64,000 bases of DNA. Origin: Numida meleagris (lineage: Eukaryota > Chordata > Aves > Galliformes > Numididae). Position numbers and translations under genes: made by a program. Positions 24,001 to 36,000 of this stretch are shown in pieces. The stretch lies in assembly GCF_002078875.1 (NCBI RefSeq), contig NC_034421.1, forward strand, positions 5,494,499 through 5,558,498. The letters run 5' to 3'. Below the pieces are notes generated by a model that made no database searches, was not told the origin of the DNA, and was given only the letters and a program-made list of their open reading frames with translations. Positions within the stretch are counted from its first letter, which is position 1. Each line of letters opens with the position of its first letter.

Positions 24001-27000
24001 GCAGCACAGAGCTAGCAAAGAGCTACAAGCCTTCTCTGGCAAGTGGGGCCAGAAGCCTTCCAGCCTTATCCCTGATCACAGTGGCCACGTTTCCTTGCTT
24101 ACTTCTGCAAAATGCTTGCCAGCATCTGCCACAGGCCATCCCTGTTTGCTAGAACTGTCTGAGAAGTTAGCGTGGCAGCTTTCCTGGCAGTTTCCCTGGG
24201 AATACCCTCCAGGTGCTATAGGTTTAGCCATGGTGAAGCCTGCCAAGGAGAAGTGGAGGTGAGAATTAACACATGAGAAACCCTGGGAAGGTTTGAGTGA
24301 GGAAAGAAGCACATGCTCCAGTGTTTCTCTGGTCTGGTCTGATCATTCCTACTGAATCCACTAAGAAGCAGATTTCAGCTACAGATTTTCTGTTGCACTC
24401 TAATGGTCCTGCATCTGGCCAATATTTGCACATAGGCTGTTTGCACAACAGTGTCAGCACGTAGCTCAGCCCTGAAGGACTTCCCCAGCCTGTGACGGGG
24501 CAAGCATCTCTTGTAATGGACATCTTCCCAAGAAGGCTTTTTTGGACAGCCCCATCTCAGGGCTGTTGGTATGTTCATGCCCTCATGCACCATGTTTGTA
24601 GCATGCGGGGCCATGCGCTAGGACGCTAAAAAGCATCGCAACTACTTGGGCTAAGAAAAGAATTGATAAATCAAACCATCACCATTGTCATATGCAAGCG
24701 GCACATTAAGCCTCAGGGACACCCTCAGGACCGGCCTTCACATGCACAGCAAGCATTGCAGCTGTTTACTCACTGCATCCCTCAGTCACACCACGAGCTT
24801 CTGCTTAGTGCTTGGGAACGACAGGGACACCCTTGCCTTGCAGAGCGTGCCAGTTCCTGCTACAGGACTCTGCTTGGAGGAGGATTTGCTCCCCAGCCAA
24901 GTAAACAGGTAATGCTTTACATCAGGCTTGTAGAGGACAATTCCAGGGTGTTGGCAACCCGAGACTTAAGGTACCGCCAACAAGGTAACGAAGCAAAACA
25001 GCCTCTTGGAATCCCATGGAAACGAAACCAAAGAAAAATGAAAAGTCTTGCTTTGGGAGCAGGCAGGGCTCAGAAAGATTTTGGTTTGTAACGCAGTCTA
25101 CCGACCAGACAGGTATATCTCCTTACTCCTGCGCTTTTTCTCCAGGCGTCTCAGACGCTTCTCCTCCCGACGCCGGGCCTCCTCTGCCTCCTGGTGCTGT
25201 CGACACTTGTGAAAGTTCTCCACCACCACCCCCACGAACATGTTGAGCACGAAGAAGCTGACGATGAGCAGGAAGGAGATGAAGTAGAGAAGCATCCAAG
25301 GGTTATGGTTCTGGATGGGCTAGTGAAGTGGAGAAGAAAAAAATGAGAGAGAGTGGAGAAGTGACATGGCTAAGATGTGTATAAGTCGGCACATTTGGCA
25401 CCACGTAGCTAAAAGACAGCACAGTACACTTGTGTGGGGAGGAGGAGAGTGCTGGGAGGACTTACATTTTTCCTCTTACTCATTTTTTACTGACTAGAAT
25501 TGTATTTTTTTTTGTAAAACCTGCCCGGGCCTCCATAACTTGGCTTATGGAATTTATTTAGTTTGGCACTTACTACACATAGCTTAAAATAAATCTCAGT
25601 GGATCTGCATCACCCCACCTGCGTGATTTTTTTTTTAGGTAAAGACAGGTTTCAGCTTATTTTTTTGAGATAAATGCTCATTGTTAATGTTTCTCACTTG
25701 TTACGGGACCTTCAGAAGCAGGAGAAAACTGAATGCAAAGAGTTACTGTAGTTACAATCAGCTACTACTCACTGAAGACTCTTGACTAACCTTTGCTAAT
25801 GTCTCACACCACAGAAACTTAATTTCCCTTTCACAACATCTTTGGTTGTCTCTCATGCTTACTTGCTCATATTCATCAGGTCTTCCATGGAGCCACAGTG
25901 CAACAGCGCACATGGGAGAACTCAAGGAGATCATTGTAATTAAAATCCCCATGAGTGCTTGGCTATATGCTACAAGGGGTGCAGCCACTGTAAGAGAGGG
26001 CAGAAACCCTCAGCAGCCTGATAAGGGCTGTCAGGACCTCACATAGGTCCCTTAACTCTGCTCCTCCCTGGAACACAATTCTATGATTCTGTCATGATTC
26101 TATGATTCTGTGAAAATGAAGATTGCCTGGGTATATTACTGATGCCTGATGAAGTAAGAGGTACAAATGTATGCAGCTTATGGAACTTCAAAAACCAGAC
26201 ATCCAAGTCTGGAATTTCTGATGGCAGCGCTTTTGGTCTCTCAGTACATTACCTGCTGGTCAATACCCACAGCATCCAGACCATCGTACATGATGTTCAC
26301 CCAGCCATCTTTGGAGGAAAGGACAAACAAGGACATGAGGGCCTGTAAGAAGAAAAGTAGGTAAGATTGTTTTGGCACTTTAGCCCCCAAGGAGGAAACT
26401 AGTAACAGGCAACGCTCAGCAAAACAATCCACAGCTTGTAACACATGATCTGGCCTGGATTCGGAAGAGAAATGCAATATATTGTGGTTTGATTTTACTT
26501 ATTTGCACGTCCGGCTTAAAAGTGAGCAAACTGGTGACACTACTTTTCCCTCACATACAGATTGATTTTTGCTCAGCCACATCAGGCTGCCTGGTTGCTT
26601 AAGCATGATTAAAAATCGATATGTCAGGCTGGCCAAATGTCATGAGGTTTTATAAAGTTAATCGTACAGCCCAGTTTCTACTATGGGCTTTTCAGCCAGT
26701 CTAAAACACCTTATTGTTTTTTCATTTGTAAATCTAACATCTGGAAGCCAAGAGACTAAAAGTGACAGTTGAGCTCCACAAGCAAGGGATTGCATGCAAA
26801 AGCATCCCTTCTAAGACAAAACTCTCTTATTAAAAAGGAACTGTATAACTTTAGGAAGTCCGACTGCAAAACATCAACAGGTGACCTGATTCACTCCTAC
26901 CCAAAGTCAGGGCTGTTTCTGATTGATGAATACCTAGGTTGCTCTTGGAAGCTTCCTCTGATAGATGTTCTACACCTTCCTCAAAAATACATTTTAAATG

Positions 27001-30000
27001 TTCACGTATTAAAAACTGGTACAGAAAATCCTGCAGTGAGGACTTTACCTGTCCCAAATTGTCAAAATTGTACTTCCGCCGAACCCATCTGTAGTGTGCA
27101 TTAGTGCAGTCAGTCTTCGTAGTGATGTTTTTCACATCAGGACCATCACAGTAGTAGAATTTGCCTTTAAAAAGCTGTATTTGAGAAGCCAAAAAAAAAA
27201 AAAAAAAGAAAGAAAGAAAGAACAAAAAAGGAGCAGCTATGGAAAATCTGTCCCCTTGATTTATCTCTCTGTCCCTTGGTAAAGCTATTTACCAGGTTCA
27301 AATTCCTTTTCTTCCCTCCCAGCTCAGATACCTGTCTTAAAACACACAGAGGAAACCAACTCAGGTGAAAATCCAGGTCTTGAGACAGAGTTGCTTCTTG
27401 CCTCAGACACAACAGAAGGAAGGCGATCCTTCAGCCCTGCTCTGTTTTGATGGGAGAATAAGAATCTCCCGTCTGGAGGAAGAGCCATCATATAAATCCC
27501 AGCACACAGAGCCAGGCGGGATAGTTGGAATCTGTTTTTTCCTTCCCCTCGCCAGGGAGGTCTTGTCTTCTAGTCCTGCCCACCTTCCAATGAACAGATG
27601 TCAACCCCACCCCTGAGTACTCCTTTTAGGGTCTGGCTCTTCTTTCCCAACAACTAACTGAAATCTCCTGGAGAGATTTAAACTCGTTACTTCCATCTTA
27701 ACCCCATGTGACAAAAACTCATTGGTAGCAGCTGCTTACAGATGGCAGTGATGAGGGGAATACTCTACCTGCACCCCTAAAATCCCAAAGATAATGAAGA
27801 AAGCACAGCAGATGAGAACAATATTCCCAATAGGCCTCAAGGAGGAGATCAAGGTTTCTACCACCAGCTTCAGACCTGGGGCTCTGCTGATGACTCTGAA
27901 AAAACAGCAAAACAATGAAGCCCTTTTTTTTTAATGCATTTCATATTATTAGGTTTGTTTTTCCTCTTCTGCTTGGGCTGCAGCGAAGCTATCGCAGCCC
28001 CCCTCACTCTGCAGGCAGCATTCAGAGATGACTACTGATGAAATCAGGCAACCACAACATCCACAGTTACGTTAGATGGAATTAAAAAGTCTAAGCAACC
28101 GCGTACTAGTAACAGAGAGGAGGAAATACTCTCTACTGGCAAGATATCATGGGGGTTCCCACTACAGCTTGGTCCAGGGGGGCTGGGTTAGCCCCTGTGA
28201 TCTGAGCAGAGGGACACAAAGCAATGCCCACCTCGCCATCAATGGGATTACCAGAACTCTCAAAGGCAAGGTCAGAGTGCTCAGCTGCCCTGCCAGCCCA
28301 GGCCTTGTGACAACAACTCAAACACAGTCAATTCAATTTGAATTTCAGCGTGTGTAGTAATTAGTTCCTGAGCTGATGCTTCACTAACAGGGACTTGTGA
28401 CCAACAGCACCCCAGCCAAAGGGTCATCCCACTAAAGAGCAGCACAGCTTTCTTGCTGTGAGGTGGTGAGAGGCCAGGCATGCTCTGAGCATGGCCTGGA
28501 GCAGGTATTGTGGAGAGCAAGTATTTTCCTTTTCTGCTTAAGTGCCTGGAGAATGGCTCTCCCACAGGTGTCTGAAAAATGTGCTTGCACACAGAAGTGT
28601 AACTAGCCTAAGCAAGCTTTTCTGGGCAGACTGGTGTATCGAGTGAAGAACACCAAGGCTTTTTTTAGGAGGGGCCTGTAGAACTCTTGCAGGGTAATGA
28701 GGCTTTCATACCTGCCAGACAGAAGCGTATGCTGCAGGGACAGAGGGTTTCAACATGGTCCTGTTCGGCCGCACATAAAGTGGCTGTCTGAACTGCACCT
28801 ACAAAGTGTTAGGAATGGTTCCTGGAGGAATCCTAGAAGCTGTAATAAGTGAAGCCACCATCAGAGGTGATGGATTCCTCTCTATTAATAGGATCTGGCC
28901 TACTTATTCTCCAAGACCAATTCTTTTTTCCCCTTACGTTTGCTTATGAGCTGCCTGCGCCCTGATTTCTGTCCCTAGTTACGTGTGTCAGACAGGTGCC
29001 CTGAAGTCAAGCCAAGCCACAGTTTGTCCAGGGTGACCAGAGCAGCCAGCACTGCAAGGGGACTCTGCTGCCACCAGCAGAACAGATTGTGGGAGCAAGA
29101 GAGGAGGCAAACACTTACAAAGCTATTTGTCACCAAGGAAATACAGAGCAGCAGACAAACAGCTATTGCTCTGTCAGTCATGGGCCTAAACAAGATTGCC
29201 TCTTTCTAATATTCTCATAAGCAAGCAGCGAGCAGCTTTTCATGAGAAGGCCTACAGGCCTCTGGAGGTGCCTATCGTACTGCCACTGAAATTTCATGAA
29301 AAAAGCCTTGTGTTTCTTTCTTGCTGAGCGGGATGGAAATAGAACAGGAGCCATGAGCTGATAAAAATCCCCCAAGCATTAACACTCTTTGTTATTGCAT
29401 CACTGTAAACAAAATACAAATTCTCCTTATTTCTTTTCTCAAATAATGAAAGCATCTCCCAGTCGTATTCCTAGCTGAGAGCTAAATTGTTTTGCAGCGA
29501 TGTTAGATATGCAGGCACAGGAGAGGAGATATAGACGCCTGAGCTTATCAAATTATCATCAGCACCTGTTCAATTGCAAATTCTCTCCCAGCCAATGCTA
29601 CCTCCTTGCTTGGGAATGACTGCGAGGTTGCACAGTTTAACAAGGATCCAGACTGATTTGTAAAACGGTGATAAAATTGCAGGCTGGAGGAGACATTCAG
29701 TGCACTAACTGCCTGAGTATGATAACACCACTCGCTCCAAACTCCATCCGCTCTTCTCCACATTGGAGAAGACAAGTTATAATTAGAACTAATTTTACTG
29801 TTTTCAAACGGTTTCAAAAGATAAGAGCTCCCCAAAGATGATACCACGCTTCAGCTTTTTGTGTTATTAAGCAATGCCTTGATGGATTACATGTGTTTTT
29901 CCAAATGTCCTGGTTTGTGAACACAAAACAAACCCTATCCAGGAACACACCGGAGAGGTCGCAAGGTCCGCAGCAATCTCAAAACGCGAAGGACACCCAG

Positions 30001-33000
30001 GATCTTTGCTCCACCTGCTGATGCCATGGAGACAATGATGTCTATGATAGATACGAAGACCAGGACTCCATCCAGGACGTTCCAGCTGCTCTGCAGATAG
30101 GTGTTCTCCCCAGAGAAAAAGCCAAGAGCTACTACCTACAGACAGAAGAGGAAGGACATTTAGAACTGCCTCAGTATCATAACTATGTCAGATTTTCAGC
30201 TGCTGTCAGGCCTCACTATGTGTCATGGGGTGGAGATGCAATTACCTTAACCATCATTTCAGCCACAAAGATTGCAGTGAAGATGTAATTAGAAACACTC
30301 AGGAATATCCTCTCCTGTAAAACACAAAGCAGCAAAAGGCAGCATGTTATTTAAACAGGACAGAAAACAAACATCTTCTATCTTTCAGGGTCTCGCACTG
30401 ACAAGATTAAGTTGTTCATGGGAAATCAAGGAAGAAAATGACTCACGGTGCTGTGCGGATCTATGTCTGGTCGCTCCAGTGCTATTGTAATGCAGTTGAG
30501 AAATATGAAGACCAGCACCACGTGATCAAACATTTTGTGGGCAATGACCTTCTGGCACATCACTCGGAACCTGGAGAAATGGAGGAAAGAAAAATATCTT
30601 TCAGATGTTTGGGTTGGCAAGAGACTCCCACCTCAATGGCATGTCTTGAAAGCCACCAGCAGCTGTGCTACCAGCATCAGCCCTGGTGGTGAACTAGTCT
30701 CTCTCCAAGTTTCTACCATTATTGGAAATAAATAAAGAGTAAACAGATATAATAATGGCTATCATAAATGAGGGTTAAACCATTCTTCTTCCCAGACAGG
30801 CATGGAGTGACCCATGCAACAGTTCTGCTGCAGTTAGCAGAAAAGTTACCTAAAAATCAAAAGTCAGATTTATAAAACTCCATGCTTCTGCTTCGGAGAG
30901 ATCTTTCACAAGGGAAGGTCAGCTGTAAATGTCGTATTCCTTTACTGCCCAAACCTGGTGGGCTGGGATTTCTTACCGATTCTGCGGGGAAAACAAGTAG
31001 AGGGACCAGTCCTCGTGACTCTTGCACCACTCTGGTTTGTAGGGCTCCAAGACTTTACGAATCCGGTAGCAGTAACTCTGGATAGAAAAGAAGAAACACC
31101 TTTTCTTCCTCTTTTATTTTCCTGCCTCTTCAGCTTCCACAGTCCTTCTGTGAAAGGGAGCAGTACCTGGCATTTCAGATTGCCTGAAGGTAGTCCCAGC
31201 ACTGGGGCAGAGCTAGGGCAGGCATAGGGAGGGGTTGTCATATTTTTCCAGTGAAACAGGGAGGAAAGGAGGGGAAGAAGGGGGCTGCTTTACAGCGTGA
31301 TACAAACATGACAAATCAAGGCTTCTAGGAATGTGTCATTTTGAGATCCAAAGTTGTGTCAAAACCAAAAAGGCCTCAAACAATCACAAAGTAAATAATG
31401 TAGAGAGCACTCTTTCTTGACTTCCAAGCCTTCAAGATACCAAACTGCTCCTGAGAGCAAAGACATTAATTCTGTGATCTACAGCTCATTTTTGGAGCCT
31501 TCCCGACCAAGAAGACAATAGCAGTCAGTTAAAAAAACAGGTAAATGCCAGCACATTCTCTTGTTAGAGACCACTGCAATGTAACAACCCACACCATTAG
31601 CATGAAAGCCTTTTGGGAAACAGAGGCCTTCCCTTGGATCTAGATTGGTTTTGTCTACACCAGCCATTAGGCTCCAACACATCTGAGCCTGAGCTGGATT
31701 TTTAGTCAGCCTTCTTGGAGCACAAGCTGATTAAAAGTGGCTGATTAAACAGCCACTTAACGCATGAGTACCCAGTTTTCCCCTCAGCTTACATCCTCCA
31801 TGTCATCCTCATAGTCCACAGCCTCTTCCTTGTGGCCATCAATGTGCAGGAAGAACTCGCTGGGGACGTGCACCATCTTGCCATTGCAGTCTTGGTACTC
31901 AGCGGGCAGAACAGCCATGGGGCTGATACTGAGCGAATGGCGCATGGGGGGCAGCTGCAGCAGCTCGGGCAGGTCGAGGGAGCTGCGGTAATCCAAGGAC
32001 TCTGCCCGGCGGTGCAGTGAGGGCCTGCTGACCGTGCTGGACTTGGCGTCATCGGAGTCATCGTCTGTGCTGCCTTTCCCCTCCCCGGAGAGCAAAGACT
32101 CTCTTTCGCCCGATTGGTTCTTCTTCTTGAGGCTCGGGGCTCTGCCCAGGCTGTTCCAGCTTGAGCGTCGGCTTCCCCAGTTGCTGTTGGTACCCCAGTT
32201 GGCACAAGGGGAACTGCGGAGGCTAGACTGAGAGAGGAGAAAGACATTTGAGGGTTTGTTTGTGGGAAGAAGTCAAAGGGTATGGCACTTTCCCCACACT
32301 GGAAGACTCTTCTTTTTGTAAAACATGACTTCCCCTTCCAGCTTTCCTTACTGCTCCAACTTCATCGCACCCACATCTTTAGATGGGAACCAAGCACCCA
32401 CTGTGAAGGTACTCCTTGAACTACATCCATAGCACAACTACCAAACCTCCACGCTGCATCACTTCCTACTGTCCTGGCAATGTCAGTTGTGCACAGGAAC
32501 TGAACCCAAAGATGCTAACTGCCAAAGCAGCATTTTCTTTCCTCACATCCAAGTGGTTTCAGCACACAACTTCCCTGGCTTCCAGAAGGGTGCTGGCACC
32601 CAGTCACCCAAGTGTCACTTGGAAACTGTGCCCAAATTTACATTGCTTTCTCTTCAATTTGCTGCATAAGAAGGTAGAATGAATGTCTTTCTCACAGCAA
32701 ATTTCTGGCTGTGAACAGTGTGTTAGTGCAATTTGGTTGGCAGGTGATTGCTACACTAAGAACGCTTAAGGTCAGCACAGGAAAACTGGAAGGAAAACTC
32801 CTTTTCCCTTCATGGCTTCCTCCCAGCACCGAAACAAGGCAAACTGCCTTTCTCCTCCTGTTCCTCAGTGTCGGCCAGCTCTCCTTTGACTGCTTCATCT
32901 TCCTTTGGCTGGTGGCACTGACGTGCTCTCAGAGAAAGGATTCAAACCATGAACAACCCTCTCCAACTACTCACAATCCCATGAAACCCCAAGGCAAATA

Positions 33001-36000
33001 GCAGTCATCTCTATTTTCTTTTCAAAAGCATTACCTTGACTAAGCAGCTTACCAAAGGGATAGTGACTGTCTCTGTATAAAGTGCCTTCACAGTCTGCTG
33101 CCTTGATTTGAACATGATATTGCAGTTACAGAGCAGAGGAATAGGACAGATAAACAGCAGCAGAAATCCACTTTGTCTATTAATTCTGCTCCCTCTCTTT
33201 TCACAGAGCTGCCCTCCTGCTCCCTGGTTGCAGGCAAAATACAATCAGTTGCTACACCAGCCAGCTCCAGCCTGATCTCTGCTCCACGAGCTGTGCCCAG
33301 CGGCAATCAGTCTGCTCACATTTTGCTTCCTCTATTTCCCCTCCAACAGGGCTGCCATACGGTAAAGAGGGCTCAGCTGCTGGGGTCAAATGCTTCATTT
33401 CCTGTGAATTCCAGCTCCAACCCTAAAACACCAGACCTCATTCTGCTCCATGGGAACACGTGACACCAAGACAGCACAGCATGGCCAGTGGGTTTGGTAG
33501 AAGGTGCCTGCCTCTCCTCAGAGTGTTTTGCTAGGCCAGCTACATGAACCCATGACCTATTTCACGATGCTGCTCTCTAGGGAGGCGGCTTGGCATGAAC
33601 TTCTGATCAGATGTTGGGCAGGAAAACACCGAATCCCAGCACATCCCTCTCTCCCCACTTCACACATTCACTATTCTTGAATGCAATGCTGTCACTGTCC
33701 TGCAACAGTGTACCACCCCCATTCATTTCTCCCTCTGGAATTTGTTCTGCCTTTCTCTCTGCTTCCCATCCCCACCACCTTCTCCATTTTACAGCAGTGT
33801 ACACACAGTGAGGAACACAGCAGCTGGCCCTGCTCAGTTGTGGCAGTACCAGAAGCACCAGCAAACGTTAAGAATCACTGCATACAATTTTATGCACGCA
33901 ACACCCGTGCTGCTTTCAGGCACTTGAGAGAGAGCTGTTCACCTTGAAAACCTACCGAGGACTTCTGATCGTAGGTCAGGGGATCTAGCGAAGCATTACT
34001 CCCCCTCCTCGAGTCCACAAAAGTGTGCACTGAATCCATGTGTGGGGAACACTTTGGTGTGGGCATCGGTGTGGCAGCGGTGCGCATGATTATGGGAGGT
34101 GGCATGCTTCCCCTGCCCTCCAGGTGCCCATTCGGGGTGACGGCAAGGGAGTACATCTTCATCTCTGGAGAGAAGGGGAGAGAGAACACACAGCGGACGT
34201 TCAGCCAGAGCAACAGAAATCACTCATCAAAGCAAACATTGCTCCTCGGGTCATTTGGGAACTCCGCCAAACAGAGATGAAAAGTTGTGGAAAATACTGA
34301 GATTAACTGACCACTTTGAAAGGCACAAGGCAAACACCACAGTGTTCTCTAAAGGGAGCTTGTTTTGCTCAGCATTCTGGGGATTAGGAGAGTGGAGTCA
34401 CCTTCTTTTGGTTCTGGGAGAGAGTTTCCAGGTAAAGGGTATTGAGGACTGGCTAAACTCACCCTACAGAGTCAAACTGTTCTCCCTGACACAGCCTCTT
34501 GCACAGAGATTTTTACGCTGTTCTGATGTGCTCTGAGTTCCTTCGCGTGGAAGGCACAAAGCAAACATTAGTCACTGCCTTTAGTCATCTGCTCAGAGGA
34601 CAGGAAATGGAAATGACTTCTAAGCATCTACATGCCTAGAAGAATAAACCTTCTGTAACAGAGAAATTGAATGGTGTAACTGAATGTGGTAACTGTAGAA
34701 AGTATTTCAGCTGTATAGCAAGTATGGATCGTAGCAACTGTATTCAAACTGAGGACAAACCTCAGGCCTGTGGAGCACAGTGGACCCCAAAACATCAACC
34801 TACTTTCAAACAGAAGAGTTAAGCTGAACTACTTTCAAACACAAGAGTTAAGTTGAACAAACTCGAGTTTCACTGGGTTTAGTTGATTCTGGTTTAATAA
34901 CTGTAGCATCACAGTCCTAGGGAGGGGAAAGGATGGGATCATCCGTGACGAGCAGGAAAGATGGAGAAGTCTGCAGTGAGAAATCCAAGTAAGTACATTA
35001 CCCCTGCTATTTCTCCACCACTGGCTGCTTTTGTAATGCAATGTGTTTCTACTGTATCATCCATTTAGTTGCTGGCTTGGACACAAATATCTGATCTGCA
35101 CCACAGAAGTCCCTGGGAACATTGCCACTCACTTCAAGGAGTGGAAGATCCAGCTCAAAATTTGCTCATCTGCAATACACATCCCTCTTGCCAGTGTATC
35201 TGTTTACAGACCAACAGCATTGTAATAGAATTGTTGATGTCCTTATGCTGTTTAGTTACTGGCTGGCAAATAGGAGGCTTATGGAGGACACACCATGTCT
35301 CATGGACTTTGACTGACAATAAGCTCAGCCCTGTTTTCTATTCTGGTACTACCTGAGAAGAGGTGAAAATATTTACTTCCCATAGAACTCTCCTAGTATT
35401 TGAAATTGTCCAGCAAATAGTTGGTGCAAAGGAAATTTAAGCTGTAAGTTTCCTTGCCAACTATTTGCAATGGAGATTCCTCTCCTCATTTGGTGTTTGG
35501 AATTTGTTATTTCATCTGCAGACCGAGTAGCTCTGTCACCTTGCTGTGATCTAGCTCCGTCTCAGCTTCCTCAACAAATTACTTCTGCCTCTTCCTAAGC
35601 TGAATTCCATCTGTTCACCACAATCAGCATCATTTCCTTAGCTGAAATGAACCCTAGTTTAGAAACATTTAAAGTAATCCTAACAAAAGCCCAAGCTGAG
35701 CATAAAAACACAGAGAAACTAAACCGGCTCCTGTTTACCTCTGTATTATTCACTCTCTTTCAGTACCTGATCCCTTCCTTTCCCCTACCTAGCTGCAAAC
35801 ACTACAGAGTGAAAACCATCACCTATTATCTCATGCTTATTGTGCGGTAGTACAATGCGGACTTATTTCAAACCAATTGCCAGATCCCCCTGTGAAGCAA
35901 ATAATCAGCAACATTTCCATCAATCAAATCTCGCCCAAATGCACTTGTGAGAGGAATCAAAAAGAACAGATGAGAACATGATTGATTTGAAAAGCTGCTG

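Larger units (their letters stand above)
18056..25105 (-). other. CACNA1H intron, about 7 kb, within the III-IV linker
   Basis: It lies downstream of the tandem-donor exon. I looked for a cassette exon like exon 26 of CACNA1G and found none. It has an A/T-rich simple-sequence stretch near 19661-19750, a T19 run at 21724-21742 and a T12 run at 22713-22724. Small open frames show no recognisable product. Confidence 0.75.

Noticed and set aside
18056..25105. Cassette exon like exon 26 of CACNA1G in the III-IV linker intron
   Set aside because: Searched by eye for DLMLDDV-like or GSSAS-like translations flanked by splice sites; none was found.
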